Below are positions 35,117-44,212 of a stretch of 64,000 nt of DNA, piece after piece. The translations under genes were made by a program, and so were the position numbers. Where the stretch lies: positions 1 through 64,000 of the forward strand of contig CASEAQ010000007.1 in assembly GCA_949285735.1 (NCBI GenBank). Direction: 5' to 3'. The notes under the pieces were generated by a model. It saw only the letters and a program-made list of their open reading frames with translations. It searched no databases and was not told where the DNA came from. The stretch's first letter is position 1; each line of letters opens with the position of its first letter. The stretch comes from an uncultured Bacteroidales bacterium (GTDB lineage Bacteria; Bacteroidota; Bacteroidia; Bacteroidales; Muribaculaceae).

Positions 35117-37180
35117 ATGCTTGACAAAGCACCTTTGTTGAGGATTGCCATACCGTTCATCCTCGGTATCCTACTGGCAAACATCCTGACAATTGACACA
35201 ATTACAATCATCGCCACCTTGGCTGTGATTATATTTGTGATGCTATTTATACGCTTCCAACTGCGCCGCTCACCATTTCTTGCCCTGAAAGCAACCCCTT
35301 GGCTCGGCTCGCTCGTAATGGGTTACGCACTCATGACAGGCTGCTTTGCCGGCAATTCTGCCCGACCTCAACAGCTCGATTTGCAAACAATCAACAAACA
35401 AACCATAATAGCGCGCATCAATGCAATCGGCAACAAAGACTTCTCTACAAGCCTGGACGCAACCATACTGTCTTGCCCCGAAAACCCCGACGCGCTGCAA
35501 CACATCACGCCTATCACTGTCACCATCACCGCAAACGACTACTCTCTGTGCGAAGGCGACCTCATTGCGTTCCAAGCCGACTTACGGCCAATCACTTCTC
35601 TCGGCAACCCCGATGAATTTGACTACGCACGATATATGCGCTACCAAGGGGTATTATACTCCCAGCTTCTAAAGCCAGGACAATACGACAACGTTGGCAA
35701 CCAAAACACCATTTTCACCATATCGCGCCACTTGCAACGCACCATCACCAACCACATAATCAACTCGGGCATGAATCCCGACACGCAACGATTCCTGTGC
35801 ACAATCTTGCTTGGTGAATCATCATTATTGAAACAAGACACTCGTCACGAATTCTCCAAAGCCGGAATTTCACACATCTTGGCTCTCAGCGGTTTGCACA
35901 TGGGCATCATCGTCGGGATACTATTTGCTCTGTTCAAGCCGCTTTGCTACATCGGTATGCACCGATTAAGAATTATCATTGTCATTCCAGTCCTCATTGC
36001 CTACCTGTTCATTACGGGCATGATGCCTTCTGCTACAAGATCGGCAATAATGGTTCTGTTCATACTCATGGCCAACTTGCTCCATCGCCAAAACAGCAGC
36101 CTTAACGCTCTATTGGCAGCAGCGATTTTCATACTCACACTGTCTCCCAACTCAATATACGATGTAGGATTCCAATTGAGTTTCGCGGCAGTCTTGTCGA
36201 TTCTTCTGTTCTACGACAAGTTCAATACCGTTTCTCCTTCCCGCAAGACTTTATACTACTGGACATCATCGTTCACACTCACCACAGTGGCTACGCTTGG
36301 AACAACCGTCATCTCGGCATACTATTTCCACATAGTTCCCATGCTCGCCATCATTTCCAACATGATAATTTTGCCGCTACTGCCATTTTATCTTAGTTTT
36401 GCACTGCTTCATGTTACGTTGCTGTGTTTTGGCATTGAGATACCCGAATTTTCAATCTTTCTCGATTGGGCGACAAATGCAATAAGTACAGTTGCCACCA
36501 CAATCGGCAACCTACCTTTCGCAGCAATTACAAGCGTCAACATCTCCACGACCATGCTCTTGCTGTTTTTTGCGCTCTACTCATTTTTGGCTATATGGAT
36601 ATACCGCAAAAGATTCGCCTACGCCATCGCCTCTCTCGCCACCATGCTCGTAATGGCAGCAACCGACTTGTTGCAATTTACACAAGCCCCACGCTCGGGA
36701 TTCGTTATCCAAAACAGTTTCTCGGCAACACCCATCGTGGCATTCAACGGAGGCTCCTGCCAGATATGGTGCCCCGACGACAGCATCGAAACTGACGCTT
36801 TCGTCCGCAGCAACATAGGTTTCATTTCACACTACTACATCGACGACATATCGCTCACCGACAACATCAACCACCCCGACGGCATCATCTCCCCACCATT
36901 CGCTTTTTTGGAAAACAAGCGCATAGCCGTCGTTACAAACACATCGTGGCGATACCTCCGTGCAGCTCGCCCCATAAATGTCGATTACCTCGTCATAGCA
37001 GCATCATACTATGGAAACATAACCGACCTGCTCGACACATTCATGCCAAAAAAAATAGTTTTGTCGGGCGGTATATACGACGACAAAACTACAGAATTCA
37101 TTAAAGAGATAAAATCAATAGGTATTCCTTTCCACAATCTGCACACCGACGGAGCGCTCTTCATCTGCTGCAGCAGTTAG
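35117..37180 (+). CDS. ComEC/Rec2-type competence membrane protein
   Basis: 687-residue polytopic protein. A DUF4131 N-terminal region (~30-200), then the Competence domain (~225-500) with HILALSGLHMGIIVGI and PSATRSAIMV. The C-terminal part (~540-687) keeps the remains of the metallo-hydrolase fold (WCPDDS, SWRYLRAARP) but lacks the HxHxDH motif, as in many Bacteroidetes homologues. ComEC forms the inner membrane channel for single-stranded DNA uptake; no other competence gene is nearby. Its stop overlaps the convergent mlaF stop. Confidence 0.85.
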   Translation: MLDKAPLLRIAIPFILGILLANILTIDTITIIATLAVIIFVMLFIRFQLRRSPFLALKATPWLGSLVMGYALMTGCFAGNSARPQQLDLQTINKQTIIARINAIGNKDFSTSLDATILSCPENPDALQHITPITVTITANDYSLCEGDLIAFQADLRPITSLGNPDEFDYARYMRYQGVLYSQLLKPGQYDNVGNQNTIFTISRHLQRTITNHIINSGMNPDTQRFLCTILLGESSLLKQDTRHEFSKAGISHILALSGLHMGIIVGILFALFKPLCYIGMHRLRIIIVIPVLIAYLFITGMMPSATRSAIMVLFILMANLLHRQNSSLNALLAAAIFILTLSPNSIYDVGFQLSFAAVLSILLFYDKFNTVSPSRKTLYYWTSSFTLTTVATLGTTVISAYYFHIVPMLAIISNMIILPLLPFYLSFALLHVTLLCFGIEIPEFSIFLDWATNAISTVATTIGNLPFAAITSVNISTTMLLLFFALYSFLAIWIYRKRFAYAIASLATMLVMAATDLLQFTQAPRSGFVIQNSFSATPIVAFNGGSCQIWCPDDSIETDAFVRSNIGFISHYYIDDISLTDNINHPDGIISPPFAFLENKRIAVVTNTSWRYLRAARPINVDYLVIAASYYGNITDLLDTFMPKKIVLSGGIYDDKTTEFIKEIKSIGIPFHNLHTDGALFICCSS

Positions 37181-37947
37181 CTGCCGCCTTTCTTGCTGTG
37201 GACTTTCTTCACTTCCATGAAAAGATTGGTGGCAAATACAAAGTGGTCGAGATCTTCATTATTGCTGTCATAAATTTCGGTCTTGTTGCCAATCCAGCCA
37301 CAACGCCCCTTGTTGACAAACAATATATTCTCACCAATACCTAACACCGAGTTCATATCGTGGGTGTTGATTATGGTCGTAATACCATATTCGTGGGTAA
37401 TGTCGCTCAGCAACTCGTCAATCAGTATCGAGGTCTTCGGGTCGAGCCCCGAGTTTGGCTCATCGCAAAAGAGATACTTCGGGTTCAACGCAATAGCGCG
37501 GGCTATTGCAACACGCTTCTGCATACCACCACTCAACTCCGATGGAAATTTCTTATTGGCATCCTTCAGGTTGACACGCTCGATACAAAACTCGGCTCGG
37601 TCTTTCATCTCGGCTGCCGTCATGTCCGAAAACATGGTGAGCGGAAACATCACATTGCCAAGCACCGTCTCCGAGTCGAAAAGTGCCGACCCCTGGAACA
37701 ACATACCTATTTCCTTGCGCAAATTCTTAACCTGCTTGCTATCCATCTTGAGCAAGTCGCGACCGTCATAGAGTATTTCGCCCGAATTGGGAACAACAAG
37801 CCCTACCATGCTCTTCATCAAGACCGTCTTTCCCGAACCACTCAACCCGATTATAAGGTTAGTCTTGCCGTCATAGAAAGTGGCACTTATGTCCTTGAGC
37901 ACCTGTTTGTCGTCAAACGACTTGTTTATGTTTTTTACTTCTATCAT
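37177..37947 (-). CDS. mlaF: ABC transporter ATP-binding protein, MlaF type
   Basis: 256 residues. Walker A GLSGSGKTVL (~34-43), Q-loop LFQGSALFDS, signature LSGGMQKRVAIARA, Walker B LFCDEPNSGLD and the switch His (NTHDMNSV). Adjacent to MlaE permease (9 nt), this is the ATPase of an MCE lipid transporter that moves phospholipids between inner and outer membranes. The stop codon overlaps comEC's stop on the other strand (TTAG at 37177-37180). Confidence 0.93.
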   Translation of the reverse strand: MIEVKNINKSFDDKQVLKDISATFYDGKTNLIIGLSGSGKTVLMKSMVGLVVPNSGEILYDGRDLLKMDSKQVKNLRKEIGMLFQGSALFDSETVLGNVMFPLTMFSDMTAAEMKDRAEFCIERVNLKDANKKFPSELSGGMQKRVAIARAIALNPKYLFCDEPNSGLDPKTSILIDELLSDITHEYGITTIINTHDMNSVLGIGENILFVNKGRCGWIGNKTEIYDSNNEDLDHFVFATNLFMEVKKVHSKKGGS

Positions 37948-37956
37948 ACACTTCTT

Positions 37957-38706
37957 TTACTGCAACAAAATTTGTGTAAGCAACACATCGAGCAACAATA
38001 TGAAAATACTGCTCGTCACAACGGCATTCGTACTTGCCTTACCCACTTCCAAGGCACCGCCCTTCACATAGTAGCCAAAGAACGAAGCCACGCTGCTTAT
38101 GACAAATGCAAAGAACAACGATTTTATCAAGGCATACCACACATACCATTCATTAAACATGGTCTGCAACCCATATAAATAGGTTGACAACGGCACCACG
38201 TCGGAAACGATACACACCAGGTAACCACCACCAAGGGCAGTTGCCATACTGAAAATCACAAGTACGCAAATAAATGTCACAAATGCCGCAATCTTGGGCA
38301 GCACGAGAAAGTTTGCCGAATTGACTCCCATTATCTCAAGAGCGTCAATCTGCTCGGTCACCCTCATGGTACCTATTTCCGACGCTATGTTAGAGCCCAC
38401 CTTCCCGGCAAGAATAAGACACAATATCGACGACGTAAATTCAAGCAAGATTATCTCGCGAGTGGCTAATCCCACTGTGTAACGAGGCATCAACGGCGAT
38501 GTCGTGTTTAATTTCATCTGTATGGTACATACCGCACCTATAAATATCGAAATTATTATTACCAACGGTATTGAATCGATACCCAACTTATTGATTTCAC
38601 CTATATATCGCTTGAAAAAAACTTTCCACTTGTCGGGAATTGAAAACACCCTCCACATAAATAGGCAATATGAACCAAATGTTTGTAACGCTGTTCGCAA
38701 AAACAT
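37957..38706 (-). CDS. mlaE: MlaE-type ABC transporter permease
   Basis: 249 residues, about five to six hydrophobic helices. MlaE family features: IDSIPLVIIISIFIGAVC, TREIILLEFTSSILCLILAGKVGSNIASEIGTMRVTEQIDALE, and a final GGYLVC-type stretch. Inner membrane subunit of the MCE lipid transporter, first gene of the mlaEF operon. The MCE substrate-binding subunit is encoded separately at 32117-33004. Promoter box at 38727-38734. Confidence 0.93.
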   Translation of the reverse strand: MFLRTALQTFGSYCLFMWRVFSIPDKWKVFFKRYIGEINKLGIDSIPLVIIISIFIGAVCTIQMKLNTTSPLMPRYTVGLATREIILLEFTSSILCLILAGKVGSNIASEIGTMRVTEQIDALEIMGVNSANFLVLPKIAAFVTFICVLVIFSMATALGGGYLVCIVSDVVPLSTYLYGLQTMFNEWYVWYALIKSLFFAFVISSVASFFGYYVKGGALEVGKASTNAVVTSSIFILLLDVLLTQILLQ

Positions 38707-38726
38707 AAATACAAAATTTTACGTTG

Positions 38727-38734
38727 CAAAATTA
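38727..38734 (-). promoter_or_regulatory. -7 box of mlaE-mlaF
   Basis: TAATTTTG on the minus strand, 20 nt before the mlaE ATG. Confidence 0.45.
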
Positions 38735-38900
38735 ATAATTTTAGTTTTATCCTTTGCGCATAGGCTTGTTTTTTGCCCACATAAGTTACTTTTGGAACAA
38801 AATAACTGAAGTAAATAACTTTTGCTGCGCAAAACGACCGTAAGCAAATACCATACAATTTCAATCATGCAGTCAAGGTTCCTTCAACAGCCGCACCGTG

Positions 38901-39719
38901 CTAATCCTTGTGCAAGAAAGACTCTACAACGGCATCTTCCACACCATAATCCTTGGCAAGTTGCACATCGCGCTGAACCGCATCGCTTTCAAATCTCAAG
39001 CGATTTAACTTAGCCCTGAGCAAATAAAGAAATCCGTTGCGAGGGTCGGTGGTCAGGGCATTCCTTATGTCGGCCTCGGCATTGTTCAACTGTTTCAATT
39101 CCAAGAAACATTCTGCACGATTTGCCAATGCGTTTATCGACGGACGTTCTTTTATGATTATACTGTAATTTTCAATAGCTTTGGCAAAATTGCCATTGGC
39201 CTTGTACCACATGGCAAAACCATTATATGCGAAATATGAATTGGGACTTATGTCTTTTATCTTCTGGAAATCGGCTTTACTCTCCTCCATCTGCTTTCGT
39301 TCGAGCGACAATATGCCACGGTTATACAGAGCTTCGATGTCATGTCCATCAAGCTCCAATACACGGCTATAGTCATCATATGCCCTGTCGATACTGTCCA
39401 TATCTAAATATAACGATGCCCTGTTCCTTATCAATGTCACGGCATTGGGTGTCATAAAAAGGGCTATCGTATAATTTTTCAATGCTTCTTGCAACTTGCC
39501 TTGATAACGTTGCACTGTAGCAAGGTTCGACAGCAGGAGTGACGTGTTTTGGCTGTCGGGCTCTTTTTTCAGTGCCAACTGTATGAAACGCTCAGCTTTG
39601 TCCCACTCATGCCCGCCTATGTAAAACTCAGCCGAGTCAACCAGCGAATAATAACTCTGCGCCACAGCTTCGGTTACCGAAACTATCGACAATATCGCTA
39701 TGACAATTATTTTCTTCAT
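38901..39719 (-). CDS. Secreted TPR protein
   Basis: 272 residues from the ATG at 39719 (a GTG at 39722 is the other option). Signal peptide about 21 residues ending AVAQS. Then roughly six TPR units, for example AERFIQLALKKEPDSQNTSLLLSNL, and ALYNRGILSLERKQMEESKADF. Ends with a short helical tail. It is a periplasmic or surface protein-protein interaction scaffold; partner unknown. Convergent with nothing; the 194 bp to mlaE hold only the mlaE promoter. Confidence 0.82.
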   Translation of the reverse strand: MKKIIVIAILSIVSVTEAVAQSYYSLVDSAEFYIGGHEWDKAERFIQLALKKEPDSQNTSLLLSNLATVQRYQGKLQEALKNYTIALFMTPNAVTLIRNRASLYLDMDSIDRAYDDYSRVLELDGHDIEALYNRGILSLERKQMEESKADFQKIKDISPNSYFAYNGFAMWYKANGNFAKAIENYSIIIKERPSINALANRAECFLELKQLNNAEADIRNALTTDPRNGFLYLLRAKLNRLRFESDAVQRDVQLAKDYGVEDAVVESFLHKD

Positions 39720-39795
39720 CACAATAATTCAACTTATGCGCCGACAAAATTACCTCATATTGTAATTCTCTTCCATACAATTATTGATATTTTAC

Positions 39796-39803
39796 TAATT
39801 TTG
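39796..39803 (+). promoter_or_regulatory. -7 box of the C11 protease gene
   Basis: TAATTTTG, 17 nt before the ATG at 39821. Confidence 0.45.
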
Positions 39804-39820
39804 CAAATATTTTTGACAGC

Positions 39821-40945
39821 ATGAAACATTTAGCAGTAATATTTATCACGCTTCTCGCCTTTGCAATGACGGCTTGTAACGACGATGAACCACGACCAGG
39901 CACTTCTGGTAATTCCAGGACGATATTAGTGTATATGATTGCAACCAACTCTCTTTCATCGTGGAGCGATGACGACATCGATGAAATGATTGAGGGCATG
40001 AGCAAGGTTGACAACGACAGTTGCCACCTGGTACTATACGAGGTGGCGTATGATGCCGAACCCACCTTGTACGAGATTGCCAAAGTAAATGGCAGCGTAA
40101 GCAAGATGCCATTAAAGACATATTCATCCGACATACGCTCAACCACAACCGGCCGCATGGCAGAAGTCATTTCCGATACTCGCACGCTATTCCCCTCAAA
40201 AGACTATGGTTTCGTGCTTTGGTCACACGCTTCGGGTTGGGTCAGGACTTTGGAAGCCCCCGAGCGCCAACAGGACAGTAACATTAACTCGCTCGATTAC
40301 GGCGACGACTACGGCGACTCAATGTCAATCACCGAACTTGCCGATGCGATACCCGACAATGCCTTCAATTTCATTTATGCCGACGTTTGCTACATGGGCT
40401 GCATCGAGATTGCCTACCAATTGCGCAATAAAACCCAATATTACATATCGAGCCCAACCGAAACGATGGCAAATGGTATGCCTTACGACGAGAATATTCC
40501 ATGTCTGTTCGGAGATTTGAACAGCCTGACACAAGCCTGTCAAAATACCTACAACTATTATGAGTCACGCGGTAGCTACGCCACCATTTCACTCACCGAC
40601 TGCTCCCAACTTGACGAAATTGCCGAACTGTGCCGACAAATCCATCTCAACCCTGCAGATGTGACTGTTCCCATCGAAGAGTTGCAATGCTACAACCGCA
40701 ACACACGGTCGGTATTCTTCGACTTCTTGCAATACACCCAGTTGCTTGCCACTTCCGAGCAGTCGTCAGCACTATACAACCTCACCAACCAAGCCATAAT
40801 CTACAAGGCCGCGACAAAACGGTTTGACACAATTACCATCGACCCTGACAACTACTCGGGGCTGTCAACCTACATATTGGGAACTTCACCCATAAACGAA
40901 CAATATTATACCACCCTCGAATGGTATGATAAAGTATATAATTAA
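39821..40945 (+). CDS. Clostripain-family (C11) cysteine protease lipoprotein
   Basis: 374 residues. Lipobox AMTAC with Cys19, followed by an acidic linker, so it is probably exported to the outer membrane surface. Caspase-like C11 core: catalytic His136 in LWSHASGW and Cys190 in YADVCYMGCIEIAYQL, both intact. In the family Arg/Lys-specific cleavage and autoprocessing are usual. The C-terminal ~130 residues are helical without a recognised domain. MscS follows after 12 nt, so the two are probably cotranscribed. Confidence 0.88.
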   Translation: MKHLAVIFITLLAFAMTACNDDEPRPGTSGNSRTILVYMIATNSLSSWSDDDIDEMIEGMSKVDNDSCHLVLYEVAYDAEPTLYEIAKVNGSVSKMPLKTYSSDIRSTTTGRMAEVISDTRTLFPSKDYGFVLWSHASGWVRTLEAPERQQDSNINSLDYGDDYGDSMSITELADAIPDNAFNFIYADVCYMGCIEIAYQLRNKTQYYISSPTETMANGMPYDENIPCLFGDLNSLTQACQNTYNYYESRGSYATISLTDCSQLDEIAELCRQIHLNPADVTVPIEELQCYNRNTRSVFFDFLQYTQLLATSEQSSALYNLTNQAIIYKAATKRFDTITIDPDNYSGLSTYILGTSPINEQYYTTLEWYDKVYN

Positions 40946-40957
40946 TCAATAAGAATT

Positions 40958-42094
40958 ATGCTGTTAAACAACATTATGGCTTTCATTGCCGATCCTCCTG
41001 TCAGCAAGGAGGTCGCCGACTCCATTAGCAACGAGCTAAAGACGTCGGCATCTATGCTTTCGTCGCTATCGTTCGACGAAATTGTACAAAAGATTGTGGA
41101 CGGCGCAATCGACATCGGAATTCGCATTCTCATTGCCATCATCGTCTTTTACATCGGAAAGCTGATTATAAACAAGATACATTCCATTGTAAAAGCGGTT
41201 ATGCTTAAGCATAACTTTGACAAGTCGCTCACAACATTCGTGTTGAGTGTCGTCAAGATTACACTGCTTTTCGTTCTCATAGTTTCGGTCATCGGCATTC
41301 TTGGCATTGAGACAAGTTCGTTCATTGCAATCTTCGCATCGGCTGGCGTCGCCATCGGTATGGCACTAAGCGGAACTTTGCAAAACTTTGCAGGAGGAGT
41401 ATTGATACTGTTCATCAAGCCCTACAAGATAGGCGACTACATCGAATTTGGCAGCTACAGCGGTACCGTGAAGGAAATCCAGATTTTCAACACAATTCTC
41501 AATACCGTTGACAACAAATCGATAATTATCCCCAATGGAGGACTTTCGACCGGCACTATCAACAATTATTCCAAGGAAGAATATCGCCGCGTCAACTGGG
41601 ATGTGTCAATATCTTATGGCGACGACGTTGACGTCGCGCGCAAAGTCGCCCTCGACATTCTCAACGCCGACAGCCGCGTGGTGAAGAAATATCGCGAAGA
41701 CGACCGCGAAATGCGACTCAGGCAGAAAGAGATAGCCGCAATACACGAAGAGGAGCAAAACCAAGGAAACGCCGAGACGGAACAAGACAAACACCAGGCA
41801 AAGAAAAGCCTGTTCAACCGCAAATCGAAGCTGAAAGAAGGCGTTGAAAAATGGGAAGAAGAACAAGCTGAAAAAATCAAGGCAAAAATTCCAAAGGTTG
41901 ACTGCACCCCCACAGTCTCGCTCGTCTCACTTGCCGACAGCAGCATCGTGGTTTCCATCAGAGCTTGGACGCGAGCAGAATTTTACTGGTCGGTTCTATA
42001 CGACGTAAACGAAAAAATATACAAAGAATTTCCTAAAAATGGGCTAAGTTTCCCGTTCCCACAAATGGACATACACGTAACTCAGTCCAATTAG
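40958..42094 (+). CDS. MscS-type mechanosensitive channel with charged insertion
   Basis: 378 residues against ~286 in E. coli MscS. Three membrane helices (about 52-75, 95-115 and 121-145), the last being the pore helix (SAGVAIGMALSGTLQNFAGGVLI). The beta domain follows (KIGDYIEFGSYSGTVKEI...IPNGGLS). The cytosolic alpha/beta domain is split at ~243 by about 70 highly charged residues (KKYREDDREMRLRQKEIAAI through EEEQAEKIKAKIPK), likely coiled coil, then resumes and ends. It releases solutes under hypo-osmotic stress; the insertion may gate or recruit a partner (inference). Confidence 0.9.
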   Translation: MLLNNIMAFIADPPVSKEVADSISNELKTSASMLSSLSFDEIVQKIVDGAIDIGIRILIAIIVFYIGKLIINKIHSIVKAVMLKHNFDKSLTTFVLSVVKITLLFVLIVSVIGILGIETSSFIAIFASAGVAIGMALSGTLQNFAGGVLILFIKPYKIGDYIEFGSYSGTVKEIQIFNTILNTVDNKSIIIPNGGLSTGTINNYSKEEYRRVNWDVSISYGDDVDVARKVALDILNADSRVVKKYREDDREMRLRQKEIAAIHEEEQNQGNAETEQDKHQAKKSLFNRKSKLKEGVEKWEEEQAEKIKAKIPKVDCTPTVSLVSLADSSIVVSIRAWTRAEFYWSVLYDVNEKIYKEFPKNGLSFPFPQMDIHVTQSN

Positions 42095-42168
42095 CCACCT
42101 TAACACTTTATATATTTTTTTCTAAAATAAAATTCCCATCTTTAATAGCTAAATACAGAAACTCTGCG

Positions 42169-42475
42169 TATATTTGCGTAACGAATATAGGCAGGGCTTC
42201 TGTTTTTTTACGCTTTTATCTACACGCAACGCCTTTGGGGATATATAGCAAAACCTCACCCCTGCCACCATTCCAGCCATTTGCACGGCAACAGGCAGCT
42301 TGTGCATGACAAGGTTGGACCGAAACACTCCGGTATGCCCGAGAGCACACCGCTATATGAAACGCGCACGGTAAATACCATTACACGAGAACAATGCAAT
42401 TTTTTGACCATCGTCATCTTCGTGATCAAGCCATTACCCCCGTTTCTTCTTTTTGAAAAATAAAAAACAACATAA
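42169..42475 (+). ncRNA. Candidate structured leader or small RNA upstream of recJ
   Basis: TATATTTG (42169-42176) is a good -7 box, 300 nt before recJ. The expected transcript contains GGCAGGG (42190-42196) able to pair with CCCTGCC (42260-42266), ATATAGC (42243-42249) with GCTATAT (42352-42358), TGCAC/GTGCA (42282-42286, 42302-42306) and ACCG/CGGT (42319-42334). The first two pairings cross each other, so they would be alternative or form a pseudoknot. No protein-coding frame here looks real. I do not recognise a known RNA family. The rest of the 42095-42475 gap shows nothing else. Confidence 0.35.
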
Positions 42476-44212
42476 ATGATAAGTAAATGGAATTACTTAC
42501 CCTTTACAACCGAACAATCATCCATAGCGACCGACTTGGCCACGCATCTTCACGACTGCTACCCCATAAGCCGGTTACTCGTACTGCGAGGGATAAAATC
42601 TTTAGAGGAAGCTGAAAAATTCCTCAATCCCTCAATGTCCGACTTGCACGACCCTTTTCTCATGCAAGATATGGATAAGGCTGTAAACAGGCTTAACAAA
42701 GCCATGGGGGCAAAGGAGAAAATCTTGATTTACGGCGACTATGATGTCGATGGTACCACATCGGTCGCCTTGGTTTATAGGTACCTCCAAAATTATTATT
42801 CCAATGTGGAATACTATATCCCCACGCGCTATGAGGAGGGATATGGCATTTCCAATAAGAGTATCGACTATGCCGCAAGCATAGGCGTGTCGTTGATAAT
42901 TGTGCTCGATTGCGGCATAAAGGCTGTCGAGGAGGTGAAATACGCCAAGAGCAAAGGCATCGACTTCATCATCTGCGACCACCATGTGCCCGACGAGATT
43001 CTGCCCGACGCGGCTGCCATTCTCAACCCCAAGCTCGAAGGCAACACCTACCCATTCAAGCACTTGTCGGGTTGCGGTGTCGGCTTCAAGTTCATGCAGG
43101 CTTTTGCCATCAGCAACGGGCTGACCAATATGTTTGAACTCGACAGCCTGCTCGATCTTGTGGCTGTAAGCATCGCCGCCGACATTGTGCCAATCATCGG
43201 CGAAAACCGCGTATTGGCTTATTATGGACTGAAGCGCATCAATTCCAATCCTAACATGGGATTGAGGAGCATTATAAAGATTTGCGGACTTGCCAACAAG
43301 GAAATCACCATTAGCGACGTGATTTTCAAAATCGGACCGCGCATCAATGCCTCAGGGCGCATGCAGTCGGGTATCGAGGCTGTAGAACTTCTTGTGTCGA
43401 AAGATGCAGCCGATGCCTACCGGCGCGCAAAAAACATCGACCAGTACAACCGCGACCGCAAGGAGCTCGACAAGCGCATCACCGAAGAAGCCAACGGCAT
43501 CCTCGAAAAGCGTGGCGAAAACACTTCGTCGAAGAAGTCAATCGTGATATACAACAAGGGGTGGCACAAGGGCATAATCGGCATTGTCGCCTCGCGCCTG
43601 ACCGAACTTTACTATAAGCCGGCAGTCGTTCTGACGCTTGCCAACGGGCTCGCCACGGGGTCGTCGCGTTCCGTTCGCGGATTCGACATATACCGTGCCA
43701 TCGACTCCACTCGCGACCTGCTCGAAAACTTCGGCGGCCACACCTATGCCGTAGGACTGTCGCTGAAGGAGGAAAACATCCCCGAGTTTACGCGCAGGTT
43801 TGAAGAATATGTTGCCGAAAACATCACACCCGACCAACTGACGCAAACCATATCGATTGATTGCGAAATAACGTTCAACGACATCAATGCCGACCTGCTT
43901 TACTACTTGCGCCAGTTGAACCCGTTCGGTCCGGGCAACCAAAAGCCCATTTTCTCAAGCCGCAACGTGCTCGACTACGGCACAAGCAAATTGGTAGGAC
44001 GCAACCTCGAACACATAAAGCTCGAACTCATCGACAATTCTTCCAACCGCGTCATGAACGGCATTGCTTTCAACCAAGCCGACAAATTCAAATACATTAA
44101 AGCCGGCGTGCCGTTCGAGATTTGCTACACCATCGAAGAGAACCGCCATAAGGGAGGCTCTTCTATACAACTGTTCGTAAAAGAAATCAAGGTGAACGAT
44201 GCCAATCAATAA
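42476..44212 (+). CDS. recJ: Single-stranded-DNA-specific exonuclease RecJ
   Basis: 578 residues, full length. DHH motifs in order: ILIYGDYDVDGTTS, LIIVLDCGI, DFIICDHHVP, and LNPKLEG; then the DHHA1 domain with GRMQSGIEAVELL and a GSSRSVRGFDIYRA / FGGHTYAVGLSL ending, and an OB-like C-terminal domain. It degrades ssDNA 5' to 3' in recombination and mismatch repair. The recQ start lies 14 nt inside its 3' end, so the two functional partners are translationally linked. Confidence 0.97.
   Translation: MISKWNYLPFTTEQSSIATDLATHLHDCYPISRLLVLRGIKSLEEAEKFLNPSMSDLHDPFLMQDMDKAVNRLNKAMGAKEKILIYGDYDVDGTTSVALVYRYLQNYYSNVEYYIPTRYEEGYGISNKSIDYAASIGVSLIIVLDCGIKAVEEVKYAKSKGIDFIICDHHVPDEILPDAAAILNPKLEGNTYPFKHLSGCGVGFKFMQAFAISNGLTNMFELDSLLDLVAVSIAADIVPIIGENRVLAYYGLKRINSNPNMGLRSIIKICGLANKEITISDVIFKIGPRINASGRMQSGIEAVELLVSKDAADAYRRAKNIDQYNRDRKELDKRITEEANGILEKRGENTSSKKSIVIYNKGWHKGIIGIVASRLTELYYKPAVVLTLANGLATGSSRSVRGFDIYRAIDSTRDLLENFGGHTYAVGLSLKEENIPEFTRRFEEYVAENITPDQLTQTISIDCEITFNDINADLLYYLRQLNPFGPGNQKPIFSSRNVLDYGTSKLVGRNLEHIKLELIDNSSNRVMNGIAFNQADKFKYIKAGVPFEICYTIEENRHKGGSSIQLFVKEIKVNDANQ

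Noticed and set aside
42281..42463. 60-codon open frame in the recJ leader
   Set aside because: TTG start, no family resemblance, and a composition typical of non-coding DNA.
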